A stretch of 64,000 nucleotides of DNA from Sipunculus nudus. Its lineage: Eukaryota; Annelida; Sipuncula; Golfingiida; Sipunculidae. Each line of letters starts with the position of its first letter. Position 1 is the first letter of the stretch. Of this stretch, positions 63,100 through 64,000 are shown one piece after another. Both the position numbers and the translations under genes were made by a program. Under the pieces are notes generated by a model. That model was not told the origin of the DNA. It made no database searches and saw nothing but the letters and a program-made list of their open reading frames with translations. The stretch is from the NCBI GenBank assembly GCA_026874595.1, contig CM049307.1:37242862-37306861 (forward strand), given 5' to 3'.

Positions 63100-63277
63100 C
63101 CAAAGTACAGATTTCCTCACATTCCAACTGAGCGGGAAAACTGGTCCCCTAAACAACAAGACGATTTTTGTGGGAGAAACCAAGGGAAATTCCATGCATC
63201 AGACATGTTTGTTTTTACCGTTTGAAATTGAGACCTACCTGATTCAATCGTTTAAGGGACATAACGATGTTAAAGTG
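63100..63277 (+). CDS. Internal exon of an unknown gene running off the right edge
   Basis: Acceptor gatattttcag and donor GTG|GTATGT bound 178 nt that are open in one frame, starting with the last base of a split codon and ending in phase 0. The 59 residues begin QSTDFLTFQLSGKTGPLNNK and include IFVGETKGNSMHQTC and LPFEIETYLIQSFKGH, with protein-like composition and codon use richer in GC than the flanks. No family is recognised. A possible next exon begins at 63960 (acceptor ttatcaacag, phase 0, ILQIFVIQ...) and continues past the window, but it is too short to judge. Confidence 0.5.
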
Positions 63278-64000
63278 GTATGTTATATTATTATATGATA
63301 AAGATATGTTCGTATTCTGACACTTTTGTAGCCAGTTTTTAAACACCTTTACTCTCACAGCGGCGGGAAACGAAGCTTAGGGAGAGAGCACGGAAGCTAG
63401 GGTTAATTAGTATTATAGATGTATATGCTGCAAGTCGTGGGCCTGGCTGTATGAAACGGTTTCTTTCGAGTTCATTGGTTTATGATTTTCAGTGATATAT
63501 TTCATGGCATAAAAAATTTTCACACATAGATAAAAGCTTGAAAAAAAAGAAAAATTGGGAATAAAAGTTCTATCACGTATGCCCTCTAGGAGTTCCTAAG
63601 GCTTTGTATGAATGTTTTCATTTGGACCAATGTTTTCTTTTTAATTTTTGAGGATCGTCTAATAACATCAGGTTGTTAGAAATTAGAATACAGCAGAATC
63701 CACAATGTGCAATTTCGACAGTATGATTCCGTGAAGCTCGGTTTGATGAAATGTAATTTTTTTGTTAAGGGTCTCTGCAGTCCTGGTTGTTAAAGATATA
63801 TTATATTTGACGTTACTCTGCAGCACTGGCTGTATGTCCGGGCTGGTAAAATAATTGATTTGAAAAATTATTATTTTTAACTGTTTTTTATTTAAATTGA
63901 CATTTATTGATTTATATCAACCGAGAAAATTAAAATAATTTTCTCTCTTTTATCAACAGATTTTACAAATTTTTGTAATACAGATTATTAGGACAGTATT

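Overview
This is eukaryotic nuclear DNA, most likely from a lophotrochozoan animal and probably a bivalve mollusc. The evidence is short exons in long AT-rich introns with standard GT-AG junctions, many long (TA)n and poly-G tracts, and diverged short repeats. Also present are decayed LINE pieces, LTR-like insertions, tRNA-like SINE heads and hammerhead-ribozyme repeats of the metazoan retrozyme/Penelope type. The taxon is inferred, not proven.

Two genes can be rebuilt across all their exons. On the + strand (11062-23574), 18 exons give a 538-residue, 12-helix major facilitator superfamily (MFS) transporter with two motif-A copies and an unusually large extracellular loop between helices 3 and 4. 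On the - strand (56360 down to 35456), one non-coding and 15 coding exons give a protein of about 1138 residues. It has two N-terminal CARD domains, a Ser/Thr-rich linker, long coiled coils and a C-terminal C2HC zinc finger spaced like those of NEMO and optineurin. It looks like an innate-immune or cell-death signalling adaptor.

Layout: 1-80 is the probable last exon of an upstream + gene; 760-1074 holds a possible small exon; 2060-4560 is a field of dispersed repeats with an LTR-like insertion (3677-3958); 4560-11060 is mostly non-coding. In 11062-23574 the transporter introns carry two oppositely oriented hammerhead-ribozyme repeats, a minisatellite that begins at a splice donor, and a 213-bp solo LTR with a perfect target duplication. 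23575-30050 is intergenic and repeat-rich. 30070-32800 is a 30-bp minisatellite grading into a 275-bp higher-order repeat, with a tRNA-like element inside. 35456-56400 is the CARD gene, whose largest intron holds antisense LINE debris. 56500-63100 is non-coding with diverged repeats. 63100-63277 looks like an internal exon of a + gene running off the right edge.

The two main genes have no visible functional link. The most striking items are the hammerhead pair and the domain make-up of the CARD protein. All exon models are by eye from frame, phase and splice signals, with no transcript or database support.
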